DNA of 32,933 bases from Bacteroidales bacterium (GTDB taxonomy: Bacteria; Bacteroidota; Bacteroidia; Bacteroidales; JAADJA01). Below the pieces are notes generated by a model that saw only the letters and a list, made by a program, of their open reading frames with translations, did no database searches and was not told where the DNA came from. The translations under genes and the position numbers were made by a program. The stretch is taken from positions 1 through 32,933 of the forward strand of contig JAFGBL010000273.1 of assembly GCA_016933115.1 (NCBI GenBank), read 5' to 3'. Positions 13,783 to 22,177 of this stretch are shown here, in pieces (the first letter of the stretch is position 1; each line of letters starts with the position of its first letter).

Positions 13783-15234
13783 CTACGTTCTGGCTTTATC
13801 AATTACATTCCCCTCTTTATCCATCAATGTAATTTCAAGGGGCATTTGTCCAAGAGCATGAGTGGCACAACTTAAACAGGGATCATAAGCACGAATAGCC
13901 ACCTCAACAGCATTCATCATTCCTTCGGTTATCTTCTTCTGACCTGTCATAAACTGCCTGGCTGCGTGGTTTACGGCTACATTCATCGGTTCGTTATTAT
14001 TGGTAGTTGACACGATGAGGTTAGCCATTTCAATCTGGTCGTGTTCATTGATCCTGTAGTGATGGAACAATGTACCGCGCGGGGCCTCGATCAACCCGAC
14101 ACCTTCATTTTGTTTTTTACCTTTAATGACCAGTTCTCCCTGCATTAAATCCGGATCATTCAACAGTTCCTTCATCATTTCTGCAGCGTGCAGCAATTCG
14201 ATCAACCGTGCCCAGTGCATATGCATGCTCATATTATTCGGCTTGCCCTTGGTATAAGCTTTAAACTCTTCAAATTCCTTCTGAGCCAATGGGGTGGGAA
14301 TAAATTCACAGGTGTTTAGCCTAGCCAACGGCCCAACACGGTACCAACCGTTTTTCTTTCCGTATTCGGTGAGGAATGGGAATTTCATATAGCTCCAACT
14401 CCGCACTTCTTCATTGATATATTTCAGGTAGTCCTGGTAGTCTACATCGTGAAGTATTTTATTTCCTTCAGAATCAACGGCTCGTAATACCCCGTGATAT
14501 AAATCAAGGGCCCCGTCTTTCCTGACCAAACTGAGGTGATTTGACGGAAATACTGCAAAATTATCAATAAAGTCCTTGTTCTCTTTATGGTAAGATTTCA
14601 GGAAATTAACAGCCTCTTCCGACCAGGAAATCATTTTATCGATATTCAGCGGATCCGGTCCATTGATAAAGCTATCCTTTTCTTCCTGTGTGAGGTGTTT
14701 GTTAATCCCACCAGGAATGGCTCCTGTTCCGTGTATTTTTTTACCGGCAGTTGCTTTGATGATTTCCTGCCCGAATTTCCTCATCATAACACCCTGAACC
14801 GCCAGGTCGGGAAATTTCCTGGCTACACCGATAATATTCCTGATAGCCGGATCTGCATCAATCCCAAATAGTAAGTCGGGTGAAACCAGGTGAAAAAAAT
14901 GAAGGGCATGCGACTGGAACATCTGACCATAATGCATCAGCCTTCTCATCTTTTCACCGGTAGGAGTGAGGCCTTCTCCGGTTCCGGCACCAACTATCAC
15001 ATCCAGTGCCTTGGCTGCCGCCAGGTGATGGCTGACAGGACAAATTCCACACAATCGCTGAACCAGGACGGGTGCTTCCCAGTATGGACGCCCCTGCACG
15101 AATCTTTCAAATCCCCTGAATTCAACTATATGCAAACGGCTTTGAGATACGTTTCCTTCATCATCAATATAGATGGTTACCTTTCCGTGACCTTCGACCC
15201 GTGTTACGGGTTCTATTGTGATTTTTTGTTCCAT
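13783..15234 (-). CDS. hoxH: NAD-reducing [NiFe] hydrogenase large subunit HoxH (group 3d)
   Basis: The 483-residue catalytic subunit holds the NiFe(CN)2CO centre. L1 is RLCGICPVSHH with Cys62 and Cys65; L2 is DPCLSCATH with Cys453 and Cys456, followed by a 24-residue tail removed by the protease. Blocks such as HIVEFRGFERFVQGRPYWEA, APRGTLFHHYR and MNAVEVAIRAYDPCLSC match the Cupriavidus-type HoxH closely. The frame opens at a TTG at 15258, but the ATG at 15234 gives the standard N-terminus (MEQKITIEPVTRVEGHGK) and a 16-base gap from hoxY. Confidence 0.95.
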   Translation of the reverse strand: MEQKITIEPVTRVEGHGKVTIYIDDEGNVSQSRLHIVEFRGFERFVQGRPYWEAPVLVQRLCGICPVSHHLAAAKALDVIVGAGTGEGLTPTGEKMRRLMHYGQMFQSHALHFFHLVSPDLLFGIDADPAIRNIIGVARKFPDLAVQGVMMRKFGQEIIKATAGKKIHGTGAIPGGINKHLTQEEKDSFINGPDPLNIDKMISWSEEAVNFLKSYHKENKDFIDNFAVFPSNHLSLVRKDGALDLYHGVLRAVDSEGNKILHDVDYQDYLKYINEEVRSWSYMKFPFLTEYGKKNGWYRVGPLARLNTCEFIPTPLAQKEFEEFKAYTKGKPNNMSMHMHWARLIELLHAAEMMKELLNDPDLMQGELVIKGKKQNEGVGLIEAPRGTLFHHYRINEHDQIEMANLIVSTTNNNEPMNVAVNHAARQFMTGQKKITEGMMNAVEVAIRAYDPCLSCATHALGQMPLEITLMDKEGNVIDKART

Positions 15235-15250
15235 TTTTCTTCTTGTTTTA

Positions 15251-15802
15251 TTAATCAAATTTTACCACTTCATAAGGCAGTTTCATTTCATCACCCGTGA
15301 CCAGGGCAACCAGCGCATTCCAGATCAGGTCGGCACGAGGAGGGCAACCTGGCAGGTAATAATCGATCTTCACAATTTCGTGGCAGGGATAAACTTTATC
15401 CAAAATTATCGGCAATTCCTCATCATTGGGTAAAATGCCTTCGGGGTTTGCATTTCTGGTGGATGGGCCCTTAAGGTAAGCTTCTTCCAGGCATTCCTTG
15501 ATCGGAATATTATTCCTTAATGCAGGAAGCCCGCCCATAATTGCACACTCACCCAAAGACACCAGGATTTTGCAATTTTTCCTGAAATCCTTTAAAACAT
15601 GAACGTTTTCACTGTTGCAACAACCTCCTTCAATGATCCCGATATCGCACATCTGTGTGAACTCTTTAATGTCATTCACTGGCGACTTGCTAAAATCCAC
15701 CAGGTCGATCAGTTCGAGTATCCTGTCATCAATATCTAGCAATGACATGTGACATCCGAAACAACCTGCTAACGAAGTGGTAGCTACCAATGGTTTACTC
15801 AT
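15251..15802 (-). CDS. hoxY: NAD-reducing hydrogenase small subunit HoxY
   Basis: The 183-residue small subunit carries the proximal [4Fe-4S] cluster linking HoxH to the diaphorase. Ligands: Cys14 and Cys17 in GCFGCH, the Cys in SLGECA, and the Cys in LPGCPPRAD; an extra CC pair sits in EGGCCNSEN. The short form without a distal Fe-S domain is typical of group 3d. The frame extends to 15850, overlapping hoxU, but the ATG at 15802 is preceded by a strong GGGAGG Shine-Dalgarno sequence (15811-15816), placing the start there, 16 bases after hoxU. Confidence 0.94.
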   Translation of the reverse strand: MSKPLVATTSLAGCFGCHMSLLDIDDRILELIDLVDFSKSPVNDIKEFTQMCDIGIIEGGCCNSENVHVLKDFRKNCKILVSLGECAIMGGLPALRNNIPIKECLEEAYLKGPSTRNANPEGILPNDEELPIILDKVYPCHEIVKIDYYLPGCPPRADLIWNALVALVTGDEMKLPYEVVKFD

Positions 15803-15810
15803 AATAATTT

Positions 15811-15816
15811 CCTCCC
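15811..15816 (-). promoter_or_regulatory. Strong ribosome binding site of hoxY
   Basis: Minus strand GGGAGG, eight bases before the ATG at 15802. Such purine-rich sites are uncommon in this window and it decides the hoxY start over the longer open frame. Confidence 0.75.
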
Positions 15817-15818
15817 TA

Positions 15819-16529
15819 TTATTTAATGGCTTGTTCAATTTCACTTCCAATTGGCTGCCTGTCGAATTTTCTTCTTCCGATAGGATCGAGGTAGCCTCTT
15901 TCTTTTCTTAAAATACTTCCGACCGGACAGGTGTCCATAGCATTTTGGGCTTCCTCATCCGTCATCCTGTTGGCCAGTTCATGGTCGATATTGATCATGG
16001 CTTTATGCCCACGGCCCTTGATGGCAAAAATACTTTTTCCATCTTTAGATTTTATGCTCCTGACGCATCTTTTGCAAAGGATACACCTGTTGCGGTCGAT
16101 GAAAATCTTCGGGGATTCGGCATCCACCAGTTTTTCCTCAAATTCATAGGGGAAGCGCGGAACCATCATTTTAAAACGGTATCCCAATGCCTGTAAATCA
16201 CAATTTCCGCTTTTTTCACAGGCCGGGCAGAAATGATTACCTGAAACAAAAAGAGTTTCTACAATGATATTCCTCAATTCCTGTATTTCGGCAGTATTGT
16301 TCTCAATGACCATCCCCTGTGCCACTTCGGTTGTGCAGGCAGTCATGAACCTGCCATTGATCTTGACATTGCAAATCCTGCATGAACCGGCGGGTTTGAC
16401 TCCTTCCAGATGACACAGGGTCGGAATATATATGCCGTTTGCCTTGGCGGCATCAACCAGGTTGGTACCTTTATCGGCAGTACATTCTTTTCCGTCGATA
16501 CTGAATTTTATTTTTTCATTCATATTCAT
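15819..16529 (-). CDS. hoxU: Hydrogenase diaphorase subunit HoxU
   Basis: A 236-residue Fe-S electron-transfer subunit related to the N-terminus of complex I NuoG. An N-terminal [2Fe-2S] ferredoxin domain has Cys39, Cys50, Cys53, Cys65; a His-Cys3 [4Fe-4S] site has His99, Cys101, Cys104, Cys110; a further [4Fe-4S] site uses Cys149, Cys152, Cys155 and Cys201 (CPVGSIL). All ligands are present and the length equals Cupriavidus HoxU. It links HoxF to HoxYH. ATG at 16529 (a second ATG at 16523 is possible). A 127-base gap to hoxF contains a small open frame. Confidence 0.94.
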   Translation of the reverse strand: MNMNEKIKFSIDGKECTADKGTNLVDAAKANGIYIPTLCHLEGVKPAGSCRICNVKINGRFMTACTTEVAQGMVIENNTAEIQELRNIIVETLFVSGNHFCPACEKSGNCDLQALGYRFKMMVPRFPYEFEEKLVDAESPKIFIDRNRCILCKRCVRSIKSKDGKSIFAIKGRGHKAMINIDHELANRMTDEEAQNAMDTCPVGSILRKERGYLDPIGRRKFDRQPIGSEIEQAIK

Positions 16530-16632
16530 TGTTCTTATTTGTATTCCTATGAGTTTTATTTTGATCGAAAGTGCCTGCGGTTGAATTTGTTCTGATTGAT
16601 TTCGAACCGAAGCTGGTATCTTTCAAACTCAT
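16516..16632 (-). CDS. Possible 38-codon ORF between hoxF and hoxU
   Basis: In the unusually long hoxF-hoxU gap a frame starts at ATG 16632, 24 bases after the hoxF stop, and ends with TGA inside the first codons of hoxU (14-base overlap). The product (MSLKDTSFGSKS..., no Cys, very polar, Asn/Thr/Lys-rich) has no recognised homology and a weak ribosome site. It could couple hoxU translation or be chance. Confidence 0.25.
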   Translation of the reverse strand: MSLKDTSFGSKSIRTNSTAGTFDQNKTHRNTNKNNEYE

Positions 16633-16656
16633 GATAAATAATTTTAAATAACCTTA

Positions 16657-18450
16657 TTAAGCATGCGGAAACCTACCGACAGCCCTGCATGATTCCTGGA
16701 TGGCTGCATCCATATCGAACCGGCTGTAGAAATCTTTTCCCTTTTCAATTTTAGCTTCATATTCCGACCTGAAATTTTCAATACTTGTCAGGATAGGATT
16801 GGCGGCTGTCTGGCCCAGGCCGCACCTGTTTGCCTTTTTCATTTGTGTACCCCAACTGATCAGATCATTAATATCCTGGGCAATTCCTTTTCCGTCGATG
16901 ATCTTTTGTAATTTGTTCCGCAATATAACCGTGAGGTAACGGCAGGGAGCACAGGAACCACAGGATTCTTCAATAAAAAATTCGGTAAAATTCTTAACAA
17001 CCTGAAGTATGTTCCTTTCTTCTCCGATCACTATCATAGCGCCACCAGTCGGCAGGTCTTCATAACAAATGGTACGGTCAAATTCATTTTCACCGATCAA
17101 CCTTCCTGATGGGCCGCCCACCTGAACGGCTATAGGATCGATTGCTCCGGACATTTCCAGCATTTCCCGAACACTCATTCCCCATTCAATTTCAAAAACA
17201 CCTGGATATTTAACATCTCCTGAAATGGAAAGCAATTTTGTACCGGATGTTTCCTTGGTCCCCATCGTTTTGTACCATTCTGCTCCATTCATTATTATTT
17301 TTACCGTTGAGCAAAGCGTTTCCACATTGTTTACTACAGTGGGTTTATTCAGATAGCCGACCTGTACCGGGAATGGAGGTCTGTTGCGTGGTTCGCCCCT
17401 TTTTCCTTCGCATGATTCAATCAAGGCTGATTCTTCTCCGCACACATATGCACCGGCACCGAATTGTATCCTGATGTCATAATTAAATCCTTTAATCCCT
17501 GAAGCATTTTGCCCAAGCCATCCATTTTCCCTGAACCTGTTTAAAACGTTTTCCAGGTGATTTTGTAAATATTCATACTCCAATCTCAAGTATAGAATTC
17601 CTTCTTTAGCTCCGATGGCATAACCGGCCAGGATCATCCCCTCAAACAATAAATGGGGAATTTCAGTCAGGATTACCCTGTCCTTAAACGTTCCGGGTTC
17701 ACCTTCGTCGGCATTACAGATCAGGTATTTTGTTTTTTCAAGTGATTTTGTACAAAATTCCCACTTCAATCCTGTTGGAAATCCTGCTCCTCCGCGCCCT
17801 CTGAGATTTGAATTTTTTACCTCATCGATGATCTCTTTGGGTTGCATTTTTGCTATTTTCTGCAATACAGATCCTTTTTCATAGTCACCAAATATTACCG
17901 GACCCCGACGATTCAGATTGTTGGTTACCATCGATTTGATCAGTTCAGACTGGTTTTGACCACCGCCATAACTATTGATCATATCATTCGGAGTTTTACC
18001 ATTTCTGAAGGATTTAATCAACTCACGAACCCGGTAGGTAGTAATTTTAGGGAATATCACCCCATTGATGATTGCAGCCGGTTCCTGATCGTTCATACCG
18101 ATACAGGAGGTGTTGAATAAACCAAATAAACCATCGGGTGAAACTCCACCGAATTTGGAGCCGGTAGCTTTTTCAAAAGCTTCAGCTACTTCTGCCCGCC
18201 CCATCATGTTTGCAACAAGGCTATCATTCAGGTAAATATTAAACTTACCTTTTGGCTTTTCGGAAAAGAAATGGTAAAAAGAAAGCGTTTGCTCAACATC
18301 AACTGTTGACATCTTCAATTGTTCAGCGACAGAGGCGCTTTCCTTTTGGCTGACATATCCCAACTCACTGGTGATATCTCTCAAAATATCCATCAATCGG
18401 GTGGGATCATTGCCGTATTTTTCCATAATACTTTTGACCTGTGAATTCAT
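16657..18450 (-). CDS. hoxF: Hydrogenase NAD(H)-diaphorase subunit HoxF (HoxE-like domain fused)
   Basis: The 597-residue flavoprotein oxidises or reduces NAD(H) with FMN. Residues 1-155 form a NuoE/HoxE-like domain in which only one Cys (Cys116, NTSCIGMNDQEP) remains, so no [2Fe-2S] cluster is expected; Cupriavidus HoxF shows the same loss. The NuoF-like part has GRGGAGF (218-224), CNADEGEPGTFKDR (245-258), GAGAYVCGEESALIESCEGKR, and a C-terminal [4Fe-4S] site at Cys497, Cys500, Cys503 and Cys543. It opens the hydrogenase operon; a Rex operator and a -7 element lie 32-59 bases upstream. No separate hoxE is present, consistent with a HoxFUYH enzyme. Confidence 0.95.
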   Translation of the reverse strand: MNSQVKSIMEKYGNDPTRLMDILRDITSELGYVSQKESASVAEQLKMSTVDVEQTLSFYHFFSEKPKGKFNIYLNDSLVANMMGRAEVAEAFEKATGSKFGGVSPDGLFGLFNTSCIGMNDQEPAAIINGVIFPKITTYRVRELIKSFRNGKTPNDMINSYGGGQNQSELIKSMVTNNLNRRGPVIFGDYEKGSVLQKIAKMQPKEIIDEVKNSNLRGRGGAGFPTGLKWEFCTKSLEKTKYLICNADEGEPGTFKDRVILTEIPHLLFEGMILAGYAIGAKEGILYLRLEYEYLQNHLENVLNRFRENGWLGQNASGIKGFNYDIRIQFGAGAYVCGEESALIESCEGKRGEPRNRPPFPVQVGYLNKPTVVNNVETLCSTVKIIMNGAEWYKTMGTKETSGTKLLSISGDVKYPGVFEIEWGMSVREMLEMSGAIDPIAVQVGGPSGRLIGENEFDRTICYEDLPTGGAMIVIGEERNILQVVKNFTEFFIEESCGSCAPCRYLTVILRNKLQKIIDGKGIAQDINDLISWGTQMKKANRCGLGQTAANPILTSIENFRSEYEAKIEKGKDFYSRFDMDAAIQESCRAVGRFPHA

Positions 18451-18481
18451 AAATAAAGTTATATTTAAATATCAAAATCTA

Positions 18482-18499
18482 TTGTTAATTAATTAACAG
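18482..18499 (-). promoter_or_regulatory. Rex operator at the hydrogenase promoter
   Basis: TTGTTAA-TTAA-TTAACAG on the plus strand matches the Rex consensus TTGTTAA-N4-TTAACAA at 13 of 14 defined positions. It begins two bases downstream of the -7 box (18502-18509), over the expected start site, and 32 bases before the hoxF ATG: a repression site. With rex in the same window, NADH-dependent control of hoxFUYHW is a strong prediction. Confidence 0.8.
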
Positions 18500-18501
18500 G
18501 T

Positions 18502-18509
18502 CAAAATTA
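18502..18509 (-). promoter_or_regulatory. -7 element of the hydrogenase operon promoter
   Basis: Minus strand TAATTTTG fits TAnnTTTG. No clear TTG lies 19-23 bases upstream, so the promoter may be weak or need an activator; a GTGAA-gat-TTCAC palindrome at 18591-18603 is a possible second site. Confidence 0.5.
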
Positions 18510-18685
18510 TATTTAATTTATTGAATAAACCTAAAGGTTGTTTTAATTTAGAAGAATTATAAATTGTATAATTTTCCTAAGTTATTGGGGGTGAAGATTT
18601 CACAAGAAAATTAGAATAAATATAAATTATTAAAATCGGCTTAATACATGAGTTTTGGCAATATTAATAAAATAATTAAAATTGT

Positions 18686-18704
18686 AAAAGGGAATTTTAA
18701 TCCC
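18686..18704 (-). terminator. Weak terminator after the HMG-CoA lyase-like gene
   Basis: Minus strand GGGATTAAAATTCCC hairpin followed by TTTTACAATTTT, 16 bases beyond the stop at 18720. The stem is short (four pairs plus two after a mismatch), so confidence is limited. Confidence 0.4.
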
Positions 18705-18719
18705 TGGGAAATTCAAAAA

Positions 18720-19592
18720 TCAGGTATTTTCAACCGGATTAATCAATTGATCCATGAATGATTTGGCCACAGAAAATTTCTTTTGATTGACGTTGGTAAA
18801 AATTCCATTTAAACTTGCATAGGTCAATATATTGCTTGTCGGAATGTTCCCAAGCATCTCATAACCGGTCATAGGGCAGCCACCCATTCCATTGATTACT
18901 CCGTCGAAAATACGACAACCGTTTTTAAACGCTGCATCAACCTTATCGTACCAGTCATCATCTACTATATGCAAATGAAGCCCGAATTCAATTTGTGGAT
19001 ATTGCTCTGTAAGTAATGCATAGGTTGCAGATATAAATTCAGGCTTTGCAACGCCAATTATGTCGGAAAGACCAATAAACTTTATACCTAATTCATTCAA
19101 TTGATCTACCCAATTGTGAATGATCTCGAGATTTACCGGATCACCATAAGGATTTCCGAAAGCCATGGTGAGGTAAATGAACGGGAATTTCCCTGAACGG
19201 TTGCAAATTTCTGTGATCCGAACCAGGTTAAACCATGCTTTTTGAAATCCGGAATTGATGTTTTTTTGAAGAAAAGTTTCCGAAACCGAAAAGGGAAAAG
19301 AAATGTAATTGATTTGTTGATAGGCCGATGCTTTTTCAGCCCCTTTTGCATTTCCACACAAAACCATGATTTGGGATTTGCTTTCCGTTAAATCGAGCCC
19401 TGCGATGACATCGTCGGTATTGGCCATTTCTGGAACGGCTTTTTCAGAAACAAAACTCCCAACATCAACAATATCGAACCCTGCCGATAATAGAAGTTGG
19501 ATAGCCTGAACCTTATAATCCACAGGAATCGTTTTATTTAATCCCTGCCAGGCATCACGGGGAGTTTCAACAATTTTAATTGAATTTCCCAT
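18720..19592 (-). CDS. Hydroxymethylglutaryl-CoA lyase-like HMGL/DRE-TIM protein
   Basis: A 290-residue TIM-barrel lyase of the HMG-CoA lyase family, which cleaves HMG-CoA to acetyl-CoA and acetoacetate in leucine degradation or ketone metabolism. Seen: Arg12-Asp13 and Gln16 (PRDAWQG in place of the usual RDGLQ), GSFVSEKAVPEMANT (45-59), metal ligands His206 and His208 in GLHLH, and the catalytic-loop Cys239 in GMGGCP. Slightly shorter and with RDAWQ rather than RDGLQ, so a related lyase or aldolase activity is possible. ATG at 19592, 53 bases after the SPFH gene on the same strand. Confidence 0.85.
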   Translation of the reverse strand: MGNSIKIVETPRDAWQGLNKTIPVDYKVQAIQLLLSAGFDIVDVGSFVSEKAVPEMANTDDVIAGLDLTESKSQIMVLCGNAKGAEKASAYQQINYISFPFSVSETFLQKNINSGFQKAWFNLVRITEICNRSGKFPFIYLTMAFGNPYGDPVNLEIIHNWVDQLNELGIKFIGLSDIIGVAKPEFISATYALLTEQYPQIEFGLHLHIVDDDWYDKVDAAFKNGCRIFDGVINGMGGCPMTGYEMLGNIPTSNILTYASLNGIFTNVNQKKFSVAKSFMDQLINPVENT

Positions 19593-19645
19593 TTGTTTTG
19601 AAATTGCTCTGAAAAAAACAATGCTGCTTATAAGCCTGGATTCGC

Positions 19646-20479
19646 CTATTTGACATCCCCAAGTATCAAAGGCAATCCGTCCTTTGAATTTCCAATGACT
19701 ACAACCTTTGTATTCGGTGATTCGGATAATTTAAGCGTAGCTTCAATACCCTTTTCGCGAAGGATTTTATCTGTGAGGCTGGCGTTTATGATGTCATTGG
19801 CTTTGGCTTTTCCTTCCGCTTCAATTTTTTGCCTGTCTGCTTCTTTGCGTGCTTTTTCAAGTTTAAATTCATATTCAAGTGTCAGCTGTTCCTGTTTAAG
19901 CTTGCTCTCGATAGCCTCCTTGATGGTTGGTGGCAGCTTTATTGATCTGATCAATACCTGGTTTAACTGTACATTTTTTTCATCCAGCAATTTTTTTGTC
20001 TCAACAAAAATCTCATCCTGTATCACATCCCTTTTGGTGGAATATATCTCATCCGGAGTATACCTGCCGATCACACTTCTGGTGGATGATCTTAAGCTGG
20101 GAACTACAACCCGTTGCAAATAACTGGTTCCGATACTTGCATGTAAATATCCCAGGCTTTTAAAAGAAGGTTGATACCAGGCTGATACGTCTACAAAAAT
20201 TTCCAACCCGTTACTTGAAAGGACATTCATTTCCTCTGCAATTTCCTGTTGCCGTACTTCATAAATATACATTTTGTTCCAGGGGGCGATAAAATGGAAT
20301 CCATCGCCATAGGTTTTATCCAGATCAATTCCACCTCCGAATCTTTTGAATAAAACACCGCCGTGACCCGCATCAATTGTAATGGTAATGCTACTCCAGG
20401 ATATTATCAAAATGATTATTGCCACTACAACAATAGCAATGGGTATAATTTTTCGCGGATTTAGTTCTTGTTGAGCCAT
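19646..20479 (-). CDS. SPFH-domain / prohibitin-like membrane protein
   Basis: A 277-residue protein with one N-terminal TM (10-27) and an SPFH/prohibitin domain (about 30-215: DAGHGGVLFKRFGG, GDGFHFIAPW, SSNGLEIFVDVSAWY, RSVIGRYTPDEIYSTKRDVIQDEI), then a charged Lys/Glu/Ala-rich coiled-coil (198-235). Prohibitin-like proteins form large membrane scaffolds, often binding FtsH-type proteases. No FtsH is next to it here. It has its own promoter at 20503-20534. Confidence 0.9.
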   Translation of the reverse strand: MAQQELNPRKIIPIAIVVVAIIILIISWSSITITIDAGHGGVLFKRFGGGIDLDKTYGDGFHFIAPWNKMYIYEVRQQEIAEEMNVLSSNGLEIFVDVSAWYQPSFKSLGYLHASIGTSYLQRVVVPSLRSSTRSVIGRYTPDEIYSTKRDVIQDEIFVETKKLLDEKNVQLNQVLIRSIKLPPTIKEAIESKLKQEQLTLEYEFKLEKARKEADRQKIEAEGKAKANDIINASLTDKILREKGIEATLKLSESPNTKVVVIGNSKDGLPLILGDVK

Positions 20480-20502
20480 AATTTATTTTTTTTGGTTGTC
20501 TG

Positions 20503-20534
20503 CAAAAATAGATATTATTATTTACAGCCAGCAA
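20503..20534 (-). promoter_or_regulatory. Promoter of the SPFH gene
   Basis: Minus strand: TTG (20532-20534), 21-base spacer, TATTTTTG (20503-20510), 24 bases before the ATG at 20479. Spacing is two longer than at the other promoters. Confidence 0.5.
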
Positions 20535-20586
20535 TATTTGGATTGATGCGAAAATATCAGGTTATGTTTTGAAACCTGTTAAAATT

Positions 20587-21123
20587 TCAATGAAACCGTG
20601 TGGAAGTGAACCTAAAATAATAAAGTTCATTATCATCAGACTGGCTTAATCCGGCTTTCCTTTTCACAATTCTGATTTGTTTTTCAATGGTATCGATTCC
20701 CGGAATACCTGGTAATAAAACAGCTCGTTTATTTCTGTTGTCGGTAACAATCAAACCAAAAATCTGCGGATCCAGGTCATCCGGGCTTTCGATTTCCTCC
20801 GGGACAGTCAACACATCCACGGAAATTTCCAGGTTTTCCATTTCAAAATCAGTTAGCGGTTCAAACCTGCTATCTGAAAATGCGGAGGATACTGCATTCC
20901 GGATTATTTCGAAATATAGATTTTTTTCGCACGGTTCAATGGTTCCAATGCATCCCCTGAGTTCACCATCGGGTTTATGCAGCGAAACAAAGCACCCTTT
21001 TCTGGTCTCATATAACTCGGCAGGGATATCAGGTATATGGATCTTTAGGGGGTCATTTCCGGCCATCTCAGCCAGGATTGCCTTCAGGGCAATTTTGCTA
21101 TATATCGACTTCGGCTGAAACAT
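20587..21123 (-). CDS. AMMECR1-domain protein (AmmeMemoRadiSam protein A type)
   Basis: A 178-residue AMMECR1-domain protein. The signature LRGCIGTIEP lies at 55-64, with GCFVSLHKPDGE before it, NAVSSAFSDSRFEPLT and the ISVDVLTVPEEIES strand after it, and a YYFRF end. The family is conserved across domains; in bacteria it is often part of the AmmeMemoRadiSam set with a Memo-like protein and a radical SAM enzyme, neither of which is here. Biochemical role unsettled. ATG at 21123, eight bases after nusB, so probably cotranscribed with it. Confidence 0.88.
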   Translation of the reverse strand: MFQPKSIYSKIALKAILAEMAGNDPLKIHIPDIPAELYETRKGCFVSLHKPDGELRGCIGTIEPCEKNLYFEIIRNAVSSAFSDSRFEPLTDFEMENLEISVDVLTVPEEIESPDDLDPQIFGLIVTDNRNKRAVLLPGIPGIDTIEKQIRIVKRKAGLSQSDDNELYYFRFTSTRFH

Positions 21124-21131
21124 GCCAATGA

Positions 21132-22097
21132 TTAATTTTCCATCAGGCCTCTACCGACCTTTTTAATTCTATTCTGGTTTTTTAGGTCAACAATCAGCTT
21201 GTCGAGAATTCCGTTCACAAAAATCTTGCTTTTTGGGGTGCTGTAAAGCTTGGCCAGTTCTATGTATTCGTTCAATGTCACCTTGATGGGAATGGAAGGC
21301 ATTTCCATTAGTTCAACCATGGCCATTTTAATTAACAATATGTCCATAACGGCAATCCGGTCCATTTCCCAGTTTTTCACCTTTTCTTCAATTATATTAT
21401 TATATTCGTCGGAATGAATAATCGTTTTTCTGAAAAGGTCCTTTACAAATTGTTTGTCTTCATTGATAACTTCATCGCCCTCGTTTTTAAAAAATTCAGG
21501 AAATTTATGAAATTCATCCCAGCTTTCCTTGTATGACTTAATGGTTTTTAGAACCAGCAGATTGGCGACATTAAAATCATCGTACCAGTAAATACTTCTT
21601 TCTTCATAATAGAACTGAAGGAGTTCCGACCTTGAAATATATTTCTTTACAATGCGGAAGAAAATCTCCTTATCCTTTTCGTAGGTTGGTTTTGCATCCT
21701 GCATGTATTCCTTAAACTCATCACTTTCTCTGATGGTCACCAATAACTTCCTGATCAGATCTTCCGAATCGTACCAGGAGATTTTATATAGGTCTATCTT
21801 ACGTAAAAGTTCACGATTGGTCTCAATCTGATGGATAAAACTATTTTCGACAAACCTGGTGTTGGGATCCAGGTCATCTTCGGTAGGAAAAAACTTTTGT
21901 TTGTTCTCTTCGATCCGTTTGCGGGCAAATTCAATAATCTCAATCAGCAAAGATAACTGGTAAATATAGATTTCATAGAGTTTATCCAGACTTCTGAACA
22001 ATTCTTTTTCACCCAGATCGAGCCGGTCATTAACCGATAAAAGGAAAGCATATAGTGCCTGTAATACTTTTATTCTCAGATGCCGTCTGCTTAGCAT
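21132..22097 (-). CDS. nusB: Transcription antitermination factor NusB, expanded form
   Basis: NusB binds boxA RNA with S10 in rRNA antitermination. The N-terminus (SRRHLRIKVLQALYAF) and the C-terminal half-bundle (WEMDRIAVMDILLIKMAMVELMEMPSIPIKVTLNEYIELAKLYSTPKSKIFVNGILDKL) are the NusB core. Between them lie about 170 extra, mainly helical residues, giving 321 in place of about 140; this large insert is a feature of Bacteroidota NusB proteins as I know them. The frame opens at a TTG at 22106, but the ATG at 22097 is the natural start. A TATCTTTG element at 22117-22124 may be its -7 box. Confidence 0.88.
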   Translation of the reverse strand: MLSRRHLRIKVLQALYAFLLSVNDRLDLGEKELFRSLDKLYEIYIYQLSLLIEIIEFARKRIEENKQKFFPTEDDLDPNTRFVENSFIHQIETNRELLRKIDLYKISWYDSEDLIRKLLVTIRESDEFKEYMQDAKPTYEKDKEIFFRIVKKYISRSELLQFYYEERSIYWYDDFNVANLLVLKTIKSYKESWDEFHKFPEFFKNEGDEVINEDKQFVKDLFRKTIIHSDEYNNIIEEKVKNWEMDRIAVMDILLIKMAMVELMEMPSIPIKVTLNEYIELAKLYSTPKSKIFVNGILDKLIVDLKNQNRIKKVGRGLMEN

Positions 22098-22177
22098 ATA
22101 TTTCAAAGAATTTGGGCAAAGATAAAAATTTTAAATTCCAATTTACATTTTTGATTCTTTTTAAAAGGCCCAAGTCA

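Noticed and set aside
18591..18603. GTGAA-gat-TTCAC palindrome as a second Rex site upstream of hoxF
   Set aside because: It resembles the alternative TTGTGAA-N4-TTCACAA Rex form, but the spacer is three bases rather than four and the right arm ends CACCC; better kept as an unassigned palindrome.
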